Shown: piece after piece, positions 1-7,014 of the stretch
How positions within the stretch are numbered: the stretch's first letter is position 1
Layout: every line of letters starts with the position of its first letter
DNA from: Treponema ruminis
Lineage (GTDB): Bacteria; Spirochaetota; Spirochaetia; Treponematales; Treponemataceae
Reading direction: 5' to 3'
Assembly (NCBI GenBank): GCA_017161305.1
Contig: CP031518.1
Location: 2,294,001 to 2,358,000 of the forward strand
DNA: 64,000 bases
Notes under the pieces: model-generated
Database searches by the model: none
What the model was told of the DNA's origin: nothing
What the model saw: the letters and a program-made list of their open reading frames with translations, nothing else
Translations under genes and position numbers: made by a program

Positions 1-504
1 AAGCCCCTTCAGTCAGGAACTTCAGTCGCAAGCACAAAAAGTCAGCCTGCTCCTGCAAAAGATTCTAAAAATACGAAGACAAGTGCGGAAAAAGTTCCGG
101 ATTTAAAGGCAAACGATCCTCACAATTATTCGAACAAAAAGGCTGATTCTTCGCTGGTCTGGCCAGTTAAGACAGAAAATATCGTCTACATCAACGGAAA
201 AGTAGGCGGAGTCAGCATGGCGGCAAAAAAAGACGAGGAAGTCAAAGCCATTCGTGCCGGAACCGTAATGTTCTCAGGCTCATACCGTGGTTTTGGAAAC
301 GTTGTTTTCATTCAGAGTAAAACTGGTCACATCTATGCCTACACTGGTCTGGGCTCAATTGACGTCTCAAAAGGCGACTACATCAATTACAGCTCAGAAA
401 TCGGTACCGCCGGAATCGATACATACACTGGAAAATCTCAGATTTCGCTCATGGTATTCCAGAACGGACAGCCGATTGACCCGGCAAAAGCCCCTCGCGG
501 CTAA
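1..504 (+). CDS. M23-like (degenerate LytM) protein, 3' part only
   Basis: The reading frame is open from base 1 to the TAA at 502-504, so the 5' end lies outside the window. The visible part begins with a Ser/Lys/Pro-rich linker and then a region starting at 'SLVWPVK' that follows the LytM/M23 fold: 'AIRAGTVMFSG', 'GFGNVVFIQSKTGHIYAYTG', 'VSKGDYI' and 'NGQPIDPAKAP'. In active M23 peptidases the metal ligands sit in an HxxxD motif and a late HxH. Here the late segment reads 'SLMVFQNG' where 'HLHFEVRKNG' would be expected, and no histidine matches the first ligand. I infer a catalytically dead LytM domain, like the EnvC/NlpD class that binds or activates amidases. A LysM domain upstream is possible but not visible. 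Confidence 0.75.
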   Translation, partial: KPLQSGTSVASTKSQPAPAKDSKNTKTSAEKVPDLKANDPHNYSNKKADSSLVWPVKTENIVYINGKVGGVSMAAKKDEEVKAIRAGTVMFSGSYRGFGNVVFIQSKTGHIYAYTGLGSIDVSKGDYINYSSEIGTAGIDTYTGKSQISLMVFQNGQPIDPAKAPRG

Positions 505-542
505 AAAAATTACAAAATTTGCAGAAAAATGTGCAATGACTA

Positions 543-572
543 TTGACATTACCCGATGTTTTTTGATATAGT
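543..572 (+). promoter_or_regulatory. Promoter of tRNA-Asp
   Basis: A perfect -35 TTGACA lies at 543-548 and a -10 TATAGT at 567-572, 18 bp apart. The mature tRNA-Asp begins 14 nt downstream. The gene before it ends at 504, so this promoter probably serves the tRNA. Confidence 0.6.
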
Positions 573-586
573 TCTGAACATCGACT

Positions 587-660
587 GGGGGCGTAGCGAA
601 GCTGGTTATCGCGCTGGCCTGTCACGCCGGAGATCGAGGGTTCGAGCCCCTTCGCTCCCG
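587..660 (+). tRNA. tRNA-Asp (GTC)
   Basis: The acceptor GGGGGCG (587-593) pairs with CGCTCCC (653-659), followed by discriminator G. The anticodon loop reads CTGTCAC with anticodon GTC, and the T arm has the TTCGAGC loop. The length is 74 nt and CCA is not encoded. A terminator follows. Confidence 0.95.
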
Positions 661-663
661 TCA

Positions 664-700
664 AAAAGCCCGCTTAATTTTGAGCGGGCTTTTATTTTTT
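664..700 (+). terminator. Rho-independent terminator after tRNA-Asp
   Basis: The stem AAGCCCGCT / AGCGGGCTT with an AT-rich loop is followed by a long T tract. It separates tRNA-Asp from tRNA-Pro, which must therefore have its own promoter or rely on read-through. Confidence 0.8.
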
Positions 701-702
701 TT

Positions 703-775
703 CGGGTATTAGCGCAGCTGGTAGCGCGCTACGTTCGGGACGTAGAGGTCGACGGTTCGAATCCGCCATACCCGA
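703..775 (+). tRNA. tRNA-Pro (CGG)
   Basis: The acceptor CGGGTAT (703-709) pairs with ATACCCG (768-774), followed by discriminator A. The anticodon stem CTACG/CGTAG encloses loop TTCGGGA, giving anticodon CGG. The length is 73 nt and CCA is not encoded. Confidence 0.95.
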
Positions 776-837
776 CTTTAATTCTCTTTTAATTTTCTTC
801 CATTAATCCCATCTTAAAATTATCCGATAAACATAAT

Positions 838-1503
838 ATGAAAACAGAAACATTTTTCGTATTATTTTTATTTGCCCTGTCGTCATTTTCATTTGCCAGC
901 GTTTACAAATCAAATGTTCAGGCTTCTTATTATGCTGAAAAGTATCATGGCCGAAAAACAGCAAATGGTGAAACTTTCAATATGTACGCCATGACCTGTG
1001 CCCATAAAACCCTTCCTTTCGGTACTGTCCTCCGAGTTACGAATCTCAAAAACAATAAAAGTGTTGACGTTCGTGTAAATGACCGCGGGCCTTTTGTCAA
1101 AGGTCGTGAAATTGATGTTTCAAAAGCTGCGGCGCAAAAACTCGGCATGATAAAAACAGGTACAGCAAGCGTCAGAATTGAAATTCTCGATAAAAGTGCC
1201 GGCGCATCGAATCTTGCAAAAGAGCAGCCGAAAAAATCTCTTGAGAAGGTTTCTTATAAAACTTCCTCGAACGGTCCTGCTGATTTCTGGGATGTTCAGG
1301 TTGCTTCGTTTTCAAGCCGGGAGAATGCAAACCGTCTGGCCCAGAATCTGCTTCGGGAAGGCTTTGAAAATGTATATTTTCAAAAGACAAGTTCCGCCAT
1401 CCGTGTCGTGATAAAAAAAGTTCCGGATTCAAAACTTCAGTCCGTTGAGTCGCATTTGCGAAACATAGGACAAAGAGACTATATTGTGAAAAGAAACAGT
1501 TAG
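838..1503 (+). CDS. rlpA: RlpA-family septal lytic transglycosylase with SPOR domain
   Basis: The 221 aa protein has a signal peptide at residues 1-20 (hydrophobic core, cleavage near SFA-S). A double-psi beta-barrel RlpA domain covers about 28-115, with '[16 protein letters not shown]', '[11 protein letters not shown]', '[16 protein letters not shown]' and 'AAQKLGMI'. A C-terminal SPOR domain covers about 146-215 ('[20 protein letters not shown]'). RlpA proteins act in the periplasm on septal peptidoglycan, and SPOR domains bind denuded glycan strands. The conserved Asp and His positions of the active family seem present ('NDRGPF', 'CAHKTLP'). No lipobox Cys is visible, so it is probably secreted rather than lipid-anchored. 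It is monocistronic, with a strong terminator directly downstream. Confidence 0.93.
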   Translation: MKTETFFVLFLFALSSFSFASVYKSNVQASYYAEKYHGRKTANGETFNMYAMTCAHKTLPFGTVLRVTNLKNNKSVDVRVNDRGPFVKGREIDVSKAAAQKLGMIKTGTASVRIEILDKSAGASNLAKEQPKKSLEKVSYKTSSNGPADFWDVQVASFSSRENANRLAQNLLREGFENVYFQKTSSAIRVVIKKVPDSKLQSVESHLRNIGQRDYIVKRNS

Positions 1504-1510
1504 CTTTTGA

Positions 1511-1542
1511 GCCGCACCTTCATGAAGGTGCGGTTTTTTTTA
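1511..1542 (+). terminator. Rho-independent terminator of rlpA
   Basis: The perfect 9-bp stem CCGCACCTT / AAGGTGCGG with loop CATG is followed by eight T, starting 8 nt after the rlpA stop. Confidence 0.9.
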
Positions 1543-1611
1543 TGCCTTATGACGTGTTTTTCCTGCCAAAAAAAAATAAATAAAAAAAGTGAAAAAAAAT
1601 TCAAAAAAGTG

Positions 1612-1640
1612 TTGACAGAAAAAGTAGTGCGTGATATATT
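1612..1640 (+). promoter_or_regulatory. Inward promoter of the left palindrome arm
   Basis: The -35 TTGACA at 1612-1617, a 17-bp spacer and the -10 TATATT at 1635-1640 are close to full sigma-70 consensus. The same hexamers and spacing occur in front of tRNA-Gln (19502-19530), so this looks like a stable-RNA class promoter. Transcription would run toward and across the axis. Confidence 0.75.
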
Positions 1641-1796
1641 CATTCTCACCCGCTGACAACAAGCGGCGGGCACTAAGTTCTTTGAACGGCATATCAGTGA
1701 AGGAAAGAAAAGACAAGATCTTGTCTTTTCTTTCCTTCACTGATATGCCGTTCAAAGAACTTAGTGCCCGCCGCTTGTTGTCAGCGGGTGAGAATG

Positions 1797-1825
1797 AATA
1801 TATCACGCACTACTTTTTCTGTCAA
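1797..1825 (-). promoter_or_regulatory. Inward promoter of the right palindrome arm
   Basis: This is the mirror copy of the left promoter: TTGACA on the minus strand at 1825-1820 and TATATT at 1802-1797. The two promoters converge on the axis about 80 bp from each expected start. Confidence 0.75.
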
Positions 1826-1925
1826 CACTTTTTTGAATTTTTTTTCACTTTTTTTTCTGTTTTTTCATCAATTTTTTTACCCCATGCAGCACCAGGATTT
1901 ACGTCTTTAAAAGAATTGAATTTTC

Positions 1926-1954
1926 TAGACTAAATAGAACAATTCAACTATAAT
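1926..1954 (+). promoter_or_regulatory. Promoter of the HD-GYP gene
   Basis: The -35 TAGACT (1926-1931), 17-bp spacer and -10 TATAAT (1949-1954) leave a leader of about 15 nt before the ATG at 1976. It lies wholly outside the palindrome, so the HD-GYP gene does not need the palindrome promoters. Confidence 0.65.
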
Positions 1955-1975
1955 TCTCTATTAGGGTCTAAAAAG

Positions 1976-3283
1976 ATGTCACTTGAATTAAATGCAGAAA
2001 AACTGAAAAAGGTTTTTGAAACTGAAAAACTCCTCAACGAGATTCGCGATACCGACGTTTTGTTGGAACGCATCCTGACAGAAGCGAGGGCAATCGCCAA
2101 CGCAGACGCAGGTTCTATTTACGTAATTGAAGACAAACAGCCGTCTGGAGTACCGGCAACAAGCTACGCCGATGAAGAAAACGCATTTAAAGACAAACTT
2201 CTCCGAATTAAATATTCTCAGACTGATACACTTCAGAAAACAGAACACGCAAAAGCAAAATATCCATACGTCTACTTCACTGTACCTATAACAAAAACTT
2301 CAATTTCAGGTTATTGCGCCTGCACAGGTACAACACTCAATATCCCGGACGCCTACAATATCGATAAAAACACACCGTATAAATTCAACAGCGCTCCGGA
2401 CATATCAACCGGCTACAAAACAGTTTCCATGCTCACAGTTCCACTGATTACGAGCAGCGGACACACTTTGGGCGTACTTCAGATTATCAACGCAAAGGAT
2501 GAGAACGAAAAAGTAGTTCCTTTCAGCGAAGAATCAGTAGAATTCATAAAGCAGTTCGCTTCGAGCGTAACACAGGCTCTTGAGCACACATATCTCACCA
2601 GCAACATGATCAAACGCATGCAGCGAATGGCCGAATTCAGGGATCCGAAAGAGACCGGCACCCATGTAGAGCGGGTTTCAGACTTTTCTCTTGAAATTTA
2701 CGACCAGTGGGCCGTCAATCACAATGTTCCAAAAGAAGAGCGCATGAAATATCGCGACGCCCTCAAAATCGCAGCAAAATGCCACGATCTGGGCAAAGTA
2801 GGTATTTCCGACGTAATTTTGAAAAAACCGGGTCCTGGAAGATTCACTCCGGAAGAGCGTTCAATCATGATGGGCCACACCTGCGTTGGCGCCCAGCTCT
2901 TCACAGAGCCAGAGTCAGAAATCGATGAAATGTCACGCGACGTAGCCCTTCATCATCACGAATGGTGGGACGGAAGCGAAAAAGGCTATCCTGGAAAAAT
3001 TGATTACATCAGCTACGAAATCGGCAAGCCGATCGGCGAAATCACGCCAATAAAAGGCGAGGAAATTCCACTTTCAGCACGAATTGTCGCAATCGCAGAC
3101 GTATTCGACGCACTTTCACACGCCCGCGTATACAAGGAAGCATGGTCAATCGACGACGCTTTCATCGAAATTCAGAACCTTTCGGGCAAACAGTTCGACC
3201 CTTCTCTAGTTCTGGCCTTCCTCGAGGTAAAAGACCGAATCATCTCGATTAACGCCGCATACGAAAGAATGGGTAAAAAATAA
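1976..3283 (+). CDS. GAF domain plus HD-GYP phosphodiesterase
   Basis: The 435 aa protein is probably cytoplasmic, with no signal or membrane segment. Residues about 15-210 form a GAF-type sensor ('LLNEIRDTDVLLERIL', 'ADAGSIYVIED', 'SMLTVPLITSSGHTLGVLQIIN'). Residues about 220-430 form the HD-GYP domain: 'GTHVERVSDFS', the HD pair in 'CHDLGKVG' near 269, 'HHHEWWDGSEKGYPG' near 325-338 and 'RIVAIADVFDALSHARVYK'. HD-GYP proteins with these metal ligands hydrolyse cyclic di-GMP. All the key residues I can place are present, so activity is likely. The 3' end converges on yaiI with only 32 bp between the stops and no clear terminator. Confidence 0.92.
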   Translation: MSLELNAEKLKKVFETEKLLNEIRDTDVLLERILTEARAIANADAGSIYVIEDKQPSGVPATSYADEENAFKDKLLRIKYSQTDTLQKTEHAKAKYPYVYFTVPITKTSISGYCACTGTTLNIPDAYNIDKNTPYKFNSAPDISTGYKTVSMLTVPLITSSGHTLGVLQIINAKDENEKVVPFSEESVEFIKQFASSVTQALEHTYLTSNMIKRMQRMAEFRDPKETGTHVERVSDFSLEIYDQWAVNHNVPKEERMKYRDALKIAAKCHDLGKVGISDVILKKPGPGRFTPEERSIMMGHTCVGAQLFTEPESEIDEMSRDVALHHHEWWDGSEKGYPGKIDYISYEIGKPIGEITPIKGEEIPLSARIVAIADVFDALSHARVYKEAWSIDDAFIEIQNLSGKQFDPSLVLAFLEVKDRIISINAAYERMGKK

Positions 3284-3315
3284 AAGTTTTCAGGATTTTA
3301 AAAGAGGTGCGTAAA

Positions 3316-3798
3316 TCACCGGCGTTTTACATTGTAAATATCGGCGATTATGTGCTTTTGAAGTTCCGTCTCAAAAAGAGTGGCAAATTTCTTAAATTCC
3401 TTGTCTCCGTAATAGTTTCCCTTATTACCGCCAAGGCCAATCTGAGCCATATTCAGGCTGAATTCACGCTCACGGAGCTTATCTTCAATATTGTCTTTTG
3501 AAAAAAGCACTCCCCTGTCATTCATTACGGAAATATTTTTTTCAACAAGGCGGGCCGCAAAGAGAATATCCCGGGTTACGATAATGTCATTTTCAGCGGC
3601 GTTTTCAAAAATGTAATCGTCAGCAGCATTATGCTCTTTTTGACAGATTACCATTTTAACTCTTGGATCCGGGGATTTTATTTCGTGATTTGCGACAAAA
3701 TTAACGGAGACTTCTTTGGAAAGAGCATGAGATACAAGAAAATCGCGGGCTTTGGCCGGAAAAGAATCTGCATCAACCCAGACGGAAAATTTTAACAT
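3316..3798 (-). CDS. yaiI: YaiI/YqxD family protein (DUF188, PIN-like)
   Basis: The 160 aa protein matches the UPF0178/DUF188 family in length and motifs: 'VWVDADSFPAKARDFL' at the N-terminus, 'ADDYIFENAAENDIIVTRDI', 'ARLVEKNISVMNDRGVLF' and 'GGNKGNYYGDKEF'. The acidic residues at 'VDADS' and 'DDYI...TRDI' are arranged as in PIN-type nucleases, but the family's biochemical role is not established. The start ATG directly follows the zapA stop (TAG then ATG), so the two genes are translationally coupled on the minus strand. Confidence 0.85.
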   Translation of the reverse strand: MLKFSVWVDADSFPAKARDFLVSHALSKEVSVNFVANHEIKSPDPRVKMVICQKEHNAADDYIFENAAENDIIVTRDILFAARLVEKNISVMNDRGVLFSKDNIEDKLREREFSLNMAQIGLGGNKGNYYGDKEFKKFATLFETELQKHIIADIYNVKRR

Positions 3799-4128
3799 CT
3801 AGGATTCCAGAGCCTTATCGATTCGCTCAATCATCATTTTGGCGAGACGTTCAGCTTCATTGCTTTCTTCGGAATCAGCAAGAAGACCGGAAGCATCCCC
3901 ACCATCGCCTTTTGAAAGCTGGGCTTTTGATTTTTCTTTATAAAGCTCATCGCAAAGCATAATGCCTGCGAGTGCTGAAATTTGAACTGGATTTTTTAAT
4001 GCACCGTTACGTTCGATGCGCTCAAGGATTTTTTTATAGTACCAGAGAAGTTTTTGGAGATACTCATCATCTTCGTTCACCTGAATTACAAAAGGCGAAT
4101 TGAAGACGTCAATCTGAAGGGCTCCCAT
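3799..4128 (-). CDS. zapA: Cell division protein ZapA
   Basis: The 109 aa protein starts 'MGALQIDVFNSPFVIQVNEDDEYLQKL', the typical ZapA beta-hairpin head, followed by a helical part ('YYKKILERIERNGALKNPVQISALAGIMLCDELYKEK') and an acidic C-terminal helix. ZapA binds FtsZ and bundles protofilaments at the division ring. It lies 3 bp after a coiled-coil gene and abuts yaiI, so the three form one unit. Family identity is likely from the 'NPVQISALAGIMLCDEL' segment. The acidic Ser/Ala insert near residue 80 looks lineage-specific. Confidence 0.8.
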   Translation of the reverse strand: MGALQIDVFNSPFVIQVNEDDEYLQKLLWYYKKILERIERNGALKNPVQISALAGIMLCDELYKEKSKAQLSKGDGGDASGLLADSEESNEAERLAKMMIERIDKALES

Positions 4129-4131
4129 AGA

Positions 4132-4842
4132 CTAGAAAATATCAAACATTGGCTGTGAAGGTGGATTCTGAGCCTCTAAAGGCTTCTGGAAAGCACCCTG
4201 ATCTGCTGAGTTAAGCTGAGGCTCGGCAGAGGAATCTGTTTCACCGAATTCAAAACCGACTTCCGGAGTTATTGACTCTGGTACAGGAACTGGCTCTGAA
4301 AGCTGCTGAGACATAACCTGAGGTTGAACCTGAGGGCTCTGAGAAACAGGAACTTCGATTTCTTCTGGAATTGGAAGAGGATTTTCGACAGGTTCTTCTA
4401 CCCTTTCAGAAAGAGGTTCTGAAGGCTTCATGCTGTCAAATGACGGCTCAGAATTTTGCACTTGAACCGAATTCTGCGGCTGAGCTGCCACAGGACTTTC
4501 TTCTACAGCTGCCGGGGCTGCTACAGGCGCTGCCTGCTGAACAGGAGCTGTCTCTGAAGAATTTTGTGATGAAGGCTGGGAAATACTTTGAGCCGCCCCG
4601 CTGGCCTGAAGAACGACATTCTCCACGGCATTGAGACGGCTCAAAGCCTTAAGGATTCCTTCTTCGATCTTGCTCTGGTCAGACTGGAAAGATGAGAACT
4701 GCTCCGATTTTGCGTTAAGCGCGTTTGAAAGCTCTGCAACTTTTGCCCGCAAAGCAGCGTTTTCCGCATTAAGCTGTTCGATTTTCTTAACAGCGCTCTC
4801 AACTCTTTCTTCTAACAACAGAACTTGATCGAATGAAATCAT
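4132..4842 (-). CDS. Coiled-coil, Gln/Pro/Glu-rich protein next to zapA
   Basis: The 236 aa protein has residues 1-80 as a predicted coiled coil with clean heptads ('LLEERVESAVKKIEQLNAEN', 'LRAKVAELSNALNAK'), resembling ZapB-type division proteins. Residues 85-236 are low-complexity, rich in Gln, Pro, Ser and Glu, and end in 'PMFDIF'. I do not recognise a named family. The gap to zapA is 3 bp, which suggests joint expression and a possible ZapA-linked divisome role (inference). A GGAG Shine-Dalgarno lies 6 nt before the ATG. The short hydrophobic C-terminal 'MFDIF' could be a partner-binding tail, like those of FtsZ-binding proteins; this is untested. Confidence 0.6.
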   Translation of the reverse strand: MISFDQVLLLEERVESAVKKIEQLNAENAALRAKVAELSNALNAKSEQFSSFQSDQSKIEEGILKALSRLNAVENVVLQASGAAQSISQPSSQNSSETAPVQQAAPVAAPAAVEESPVAAQPQNSVQVQNSEPSFDSMKPSEPLSERVEEPVENPLPIPEEIEVPVSQSPQVQPQVMSQQLSEPVPVPESITPEVGFEFGETDSSAEPQLNSADQGAFQKPLEAQNPPSQPMFDIF

Positions 4843-4898
4843 ATTGTACTCCGATTAGATATGCCAAACTCAGGATATACCCAAATCCGGCATGTCAT

Positions 4899-5258
4899 TT
4901 ATGCTTCGAGAGCTTTTTTTGCAGCCTCTACGACTGCTTTGAAAGCTGCTGGGTCTTCGATAGCGAGGTTTGACAAAGCCTTGCGGTTGAGTGAAATACC
5001 TGCTTTTGTGAGACCGTTGATGAAGCGTGAGTATGAAAGACCTTCCTCACGAACTGCAGCGTTGATACGTGCAATCCACAACTGGCGGAAGTCGCCTTTG
5101 CGGTCGCGGCGGTCAACGTATGCATGGCGGAGAGCCTTTACAACTGCGTCTTTTGCTGCCTTATAGTTTGTTCCACGGCGTCCTGTGAAACCGCTTGCAA
5201 GCTTGAGGATTTTTGCACGGCGGTTATTGCGTTTTGTTCCATCTATTGCTCTAGACAT
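4899..5258 (-). CDS. rplT: 50S ribosomal protein L20
   Basis: The 119 aa protein is full length for L20: '[39 protein letters not shown]...' with conserved '[21 protein letters not shown]', '[11 protein letters not shown]' and '[11 protein letters not shown]'. L20 binds 23S rRNA early in large-subunit assembly and represses the infC-rpmI-rplT operon in several bacteria. It is last in the infC-rpmI-rplT order seen here. A weak inverted repeat (ATGCC...GGCAT) lies at 4861-4893 after the stop, without a T tract. Confidence 0.97.
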   Translation of the reverse strand: MSRAIDGTKRNNRRAKILKLASGFTGRRGTNYKAAKDAVVKALRHAYVDRRDRKGDFRQLWIARINAAVREEGLSYSRFINGLTKAGISLNRKALSNLAIEDPAAFKAVVEAAKKALEA

Positions 5259-5283
5259 TCTTTACTCCTTATAACCTTTAAAA

Positions 5284-5487
5284 TTAATTACCGTACGGAA
5301 GCAGCTGGCTGCGGATAACTTTTGAAGAATCCTCAGAAAGGATACCTGCGTGGCGAAGATGCATCTTGCGTTTTGCTGATTTCTTAGTCAAAATATGACG
5401 AAGGTTCATCTTCTTGTACTTAACTTTGCCTGTTGCAGTAAAAGAGAATCTTTTAGCTGCGGCTTTCTTTGTCTTCATTTTTGGCAT
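5284..5487 (-). CDS. rpmI: 50S ribosomal protein L35
   Basis: This is L35 of 67 aa beginning '[21 protein letters not shown]'. A longer frame begins three codons earlier at a GTG (5496), but that GTG lies inside the GAGGTGG Shine-Dalgarno, which sits 5 nt before the ATG at 5487. The canonical family N-terminus MPKMKT also starts at this ATG, so I chose it. The gene lies between infC and rplT with short gaps. Confidence 0.95.
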   Translation of the reverse strand: MPKMKTKKAAAKRFSFTATGKVKYKKMNLRHILTKKSAKRKMHLRHAGILSEDSSKVIRSQLLPYGN

Positions 5488-5544
5488 TTTTGCCACCTCT
5501 TTAATTAACTAAAGTACTCCACCTGGGAGATTTTGGACTTTAGG

Positions 5545-6069
5545 TTATTTGGCCTTGGCATTTAATGTCATTGACATAAATCGCCCTTCCATTGCGGCAG
5601 GCTTCTCGATGGTGTATGAACCTTCGGTCAACCTTTTCAATACTTCGTTCAGAACGTCATAGCCGAGTTCGGTATGGGCAAGCTCACGACCGCGGAAGCG
5701 GATTGTAACCTTAACCTTATCGCCTTCGTCCAAGAATTCCTGAACATGTTTTGCCTTAGTATCAAGATCGCCTGAACCAATTTTTGGCTGCATGCGGATT
5801 TCCTTGAGCTTAAGGGCTTTCTGGGCCTTGCGGGAATCTCGGAGCCTTTTTTCCTGCTCGAACCGATACTTACCGTAGTTAAGAATTTTACAAACCGGCG
5901 GATTTGCGTTTGGCGAAACTTCTACAAGGTCAAGATCGCGTTCTTTTGCAAGTTCAAGAGCCTCCCGAGTGGGAACAATCCCGTTCTTTCCGCCCTCTTC
6001 GTCAACAAGCCTGACCTCTCGTACACGAATCTGTTCGTTGATTCGTAAACCTTTTGTATCTGCCAACAT
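5545..6069 (-). CDS. infC: Translation initiation factor IF-3
   Basis: The 174 aa protein covers both IF3 domains: the N-domain '[19 protein letters not shown]...' and '[26 protein letters not shown]', the linker '[19 protein letters not shown]', and the C-domain '[18 protein letters not shown]' to '[14 protein letters not shown]'. IF3 binds the 30S subunit and proofreads start-codon choice. The start is uncertain. A strong AGGAGG lies only 1 nt before the ATG (6069-6067), too close for efficient use. The next codon, TTG (6066-6064), is spaced 4 nt from it. A rare start codon would fit the known IF3 autoregulation through non-AUG starts. Confidence 0.96.
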   Translation of the reverse strand: MLADTKGLRINEQIRVREVRLVDEEGGKNGIVPTREALELAKERDLDLVEVSPNANPPVCKILNYGKYRFEQEKRLRDSRKAQKALKLKEIRMQPKIGSGDLDTKAKHVQEFLDEGDKVKVTIRFRGRELAHTELGYDVLNEVLKRLTEGSYTIEKPAAMEGRFMSMTLNAKAK

Positions 6070-6114
6070 TCCTCCTTGTGTTCATAAAAAACACTACTGC
6101 AAATATGTCTTTAG

Positions 6115-6144
6115 AGTATATCAAAATATTTAAGAGTATGTCTA
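6115..6144 (-). promoter_or_regulatory. Promoter of infC-rpmI-rplT
   Basis: On the minus strand, -35 TAGACA (6144-6139), an 18-bp spacer and -10 TATACT (6120-6115) precede a leader of about 40 nt. It overlaps the last bases of the upstream methyltransferase gene. The TAGAC-type -35 resembles that of the HD-GYP gene. Confidence 0.5.
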
Positions 6145-6978
6145 GTGACTCAAAGGGATTTTCTGCAACAAAGAAAAATAGAGGGGACCGGCGCCAGCAG
6201 CCTTATCGGGAAGGACATGAGCTCCGAATTCTGTCTTTTCGTATTCAGGAAGATCAGATTCAGTGAAGTTCTTGTAGTTCAAGGAAATCTTCGGCTTCAG
6301 GACCTTAGCGTCATCAAATTTTTTCAGTAATTTTGCCACGACATTGTCGTTTTCGTCCGGGGAAAGGGCGCAGGTGGAATATAGAAGATAACCATTTGGT
6401 CTGAGCATGCGCCATGCAGAAGAAAGAAGGGCCCACTGAGCCATTGAAAGAGTTTTGATTCGGGAAGGAGACCATTCAGAAAGATACTTGGGGTCAGCAA
6501 GAACATGACGCTCAGAAGAACAGGGGGCATCGAGCAAAATCGCATCGAATTTTTCTTCGTTCTTGAGGCACATCTGGGCACCGTCCTTGCAGATTACGGT
6601 CACCCTCTCCTGAATTTCCAGGGGCAGGCAATCTTTTACGGTATTTGCCAGACGGTTTTTGCGTTCCGGAGAACGTTCGTTTGAAAGAAGATTCGCATCC
6701 GGGGACATGTTTGAGGCAAGGACAAGGGTTTTTCCGCCGGGAGCCGCACAGAGGTCAAGGATGTCCACGGCATTTTCCAAAGGAAGGGAAACTGCGGCCC
6801 GGACTGAACCTGAGTCGAGGAAGTAAGATTTTTCTCCGCCGGCCTTCCATTCGGCATAATCGCTTTCGAGGGCAAAGGCTTCCTTTATTGACTGCCAGCG
6901 CTGGCCGAAGAGATTTGAATAGTAGGCCTCAAAGCCCTCGCTGCCAGCAAGTTTTTTATTTCTGTCCTTCTGTTTCAT
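6142..6978 (-). CDS. RsmB/NOP2-type RNA m5C methyltransferase
   Basis: The 278 aa protein is a SAM-dependent methyltransferase of the NOL1/NOP2/Sun family. Visible motifs are 'LDLCAAPGGKTLVLAS' (SAM loop, about 73-88), 'DAILLDAPCSSE' (motif IV Cys) and 'LLYSTCALSPDENDNVV' (motif VI Cys, the nucleophile). It lacks the NusB-like N-terminal domain of RsmB and the C-terminal PUA-like part of RsmF, so it is a short form similar in layout to the NSUN4 type. The likely substrate is a cytosine in rRNA; the exact site cannot be told from sequence. It lies upstream of infC on the same strand. Confidence 0.88.
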   Translation of the reverse strand: MKQKDRNKKLAGSEGFEAYYSNLFGQRWQSIKEAFALESDYAEWKAGGEKSYFLDSGSVRAAVSLPLENAVDILDLCAAPGGKTLVLASNMSPDANLLSNERSPERKNRLANTVKDCLPLEIQERVTVICKDGAQMCLKNEEKFDAILLDAPCSSERHVLADPKYLSEWSPSRIKTLSMAQWALLSSAWRMLRPNGYLLYSTCALSPDENDNVVAKLLKKFDDAKVLKPKISLNYKNFTESDLPEYEKTEFGAHVLPDKAAGAGPLYFSLLQKIPLSH

Positions 6979-7014
6979 ATTTTCCTCATATTCTGATAAA
7001 TCGCAGCGGATTCT

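Larger units (their letters stand above)
1582..1855. repeat. Perfect 274-bp palindrome, 137-bp arms, no spacer
   Basis: The axis lies between 1718 and 1719, inside AAGATCTT. I compared base x with base 3437-x outward from the axis and found no mismatch until 1581/1856. Each arm carries, reading inward, an A/T-rich start, TTGACA-17-TATATT, a small stem-loop (CCGCT GACAACA AGCGG), the boxA-like GTTCTTTGAAC, and a purine-rich stretch ending at the axis. The flanks are not symmetric: rlpA and its terminator on the left, and an HD-GYP gene with its own promoter on the right. This makes up most of the 472-base gap between rlpA and the HD-GYP gene. It could be a real mirror-image locus, or an assembly join of two identical upstream regions of stable-RNA operons. 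Confidence 0.95.

Noticed and set aside
1540..1933. Two mirror-image ORFs on opposite strands in the palindrome, with the same first 72 residues
   Set aside because: They start with GTG inside a -10 hexamer, lack a Shine-Dalgarno, and exist only because the DNA is palindromic. The peptide has no domain-like pattern.
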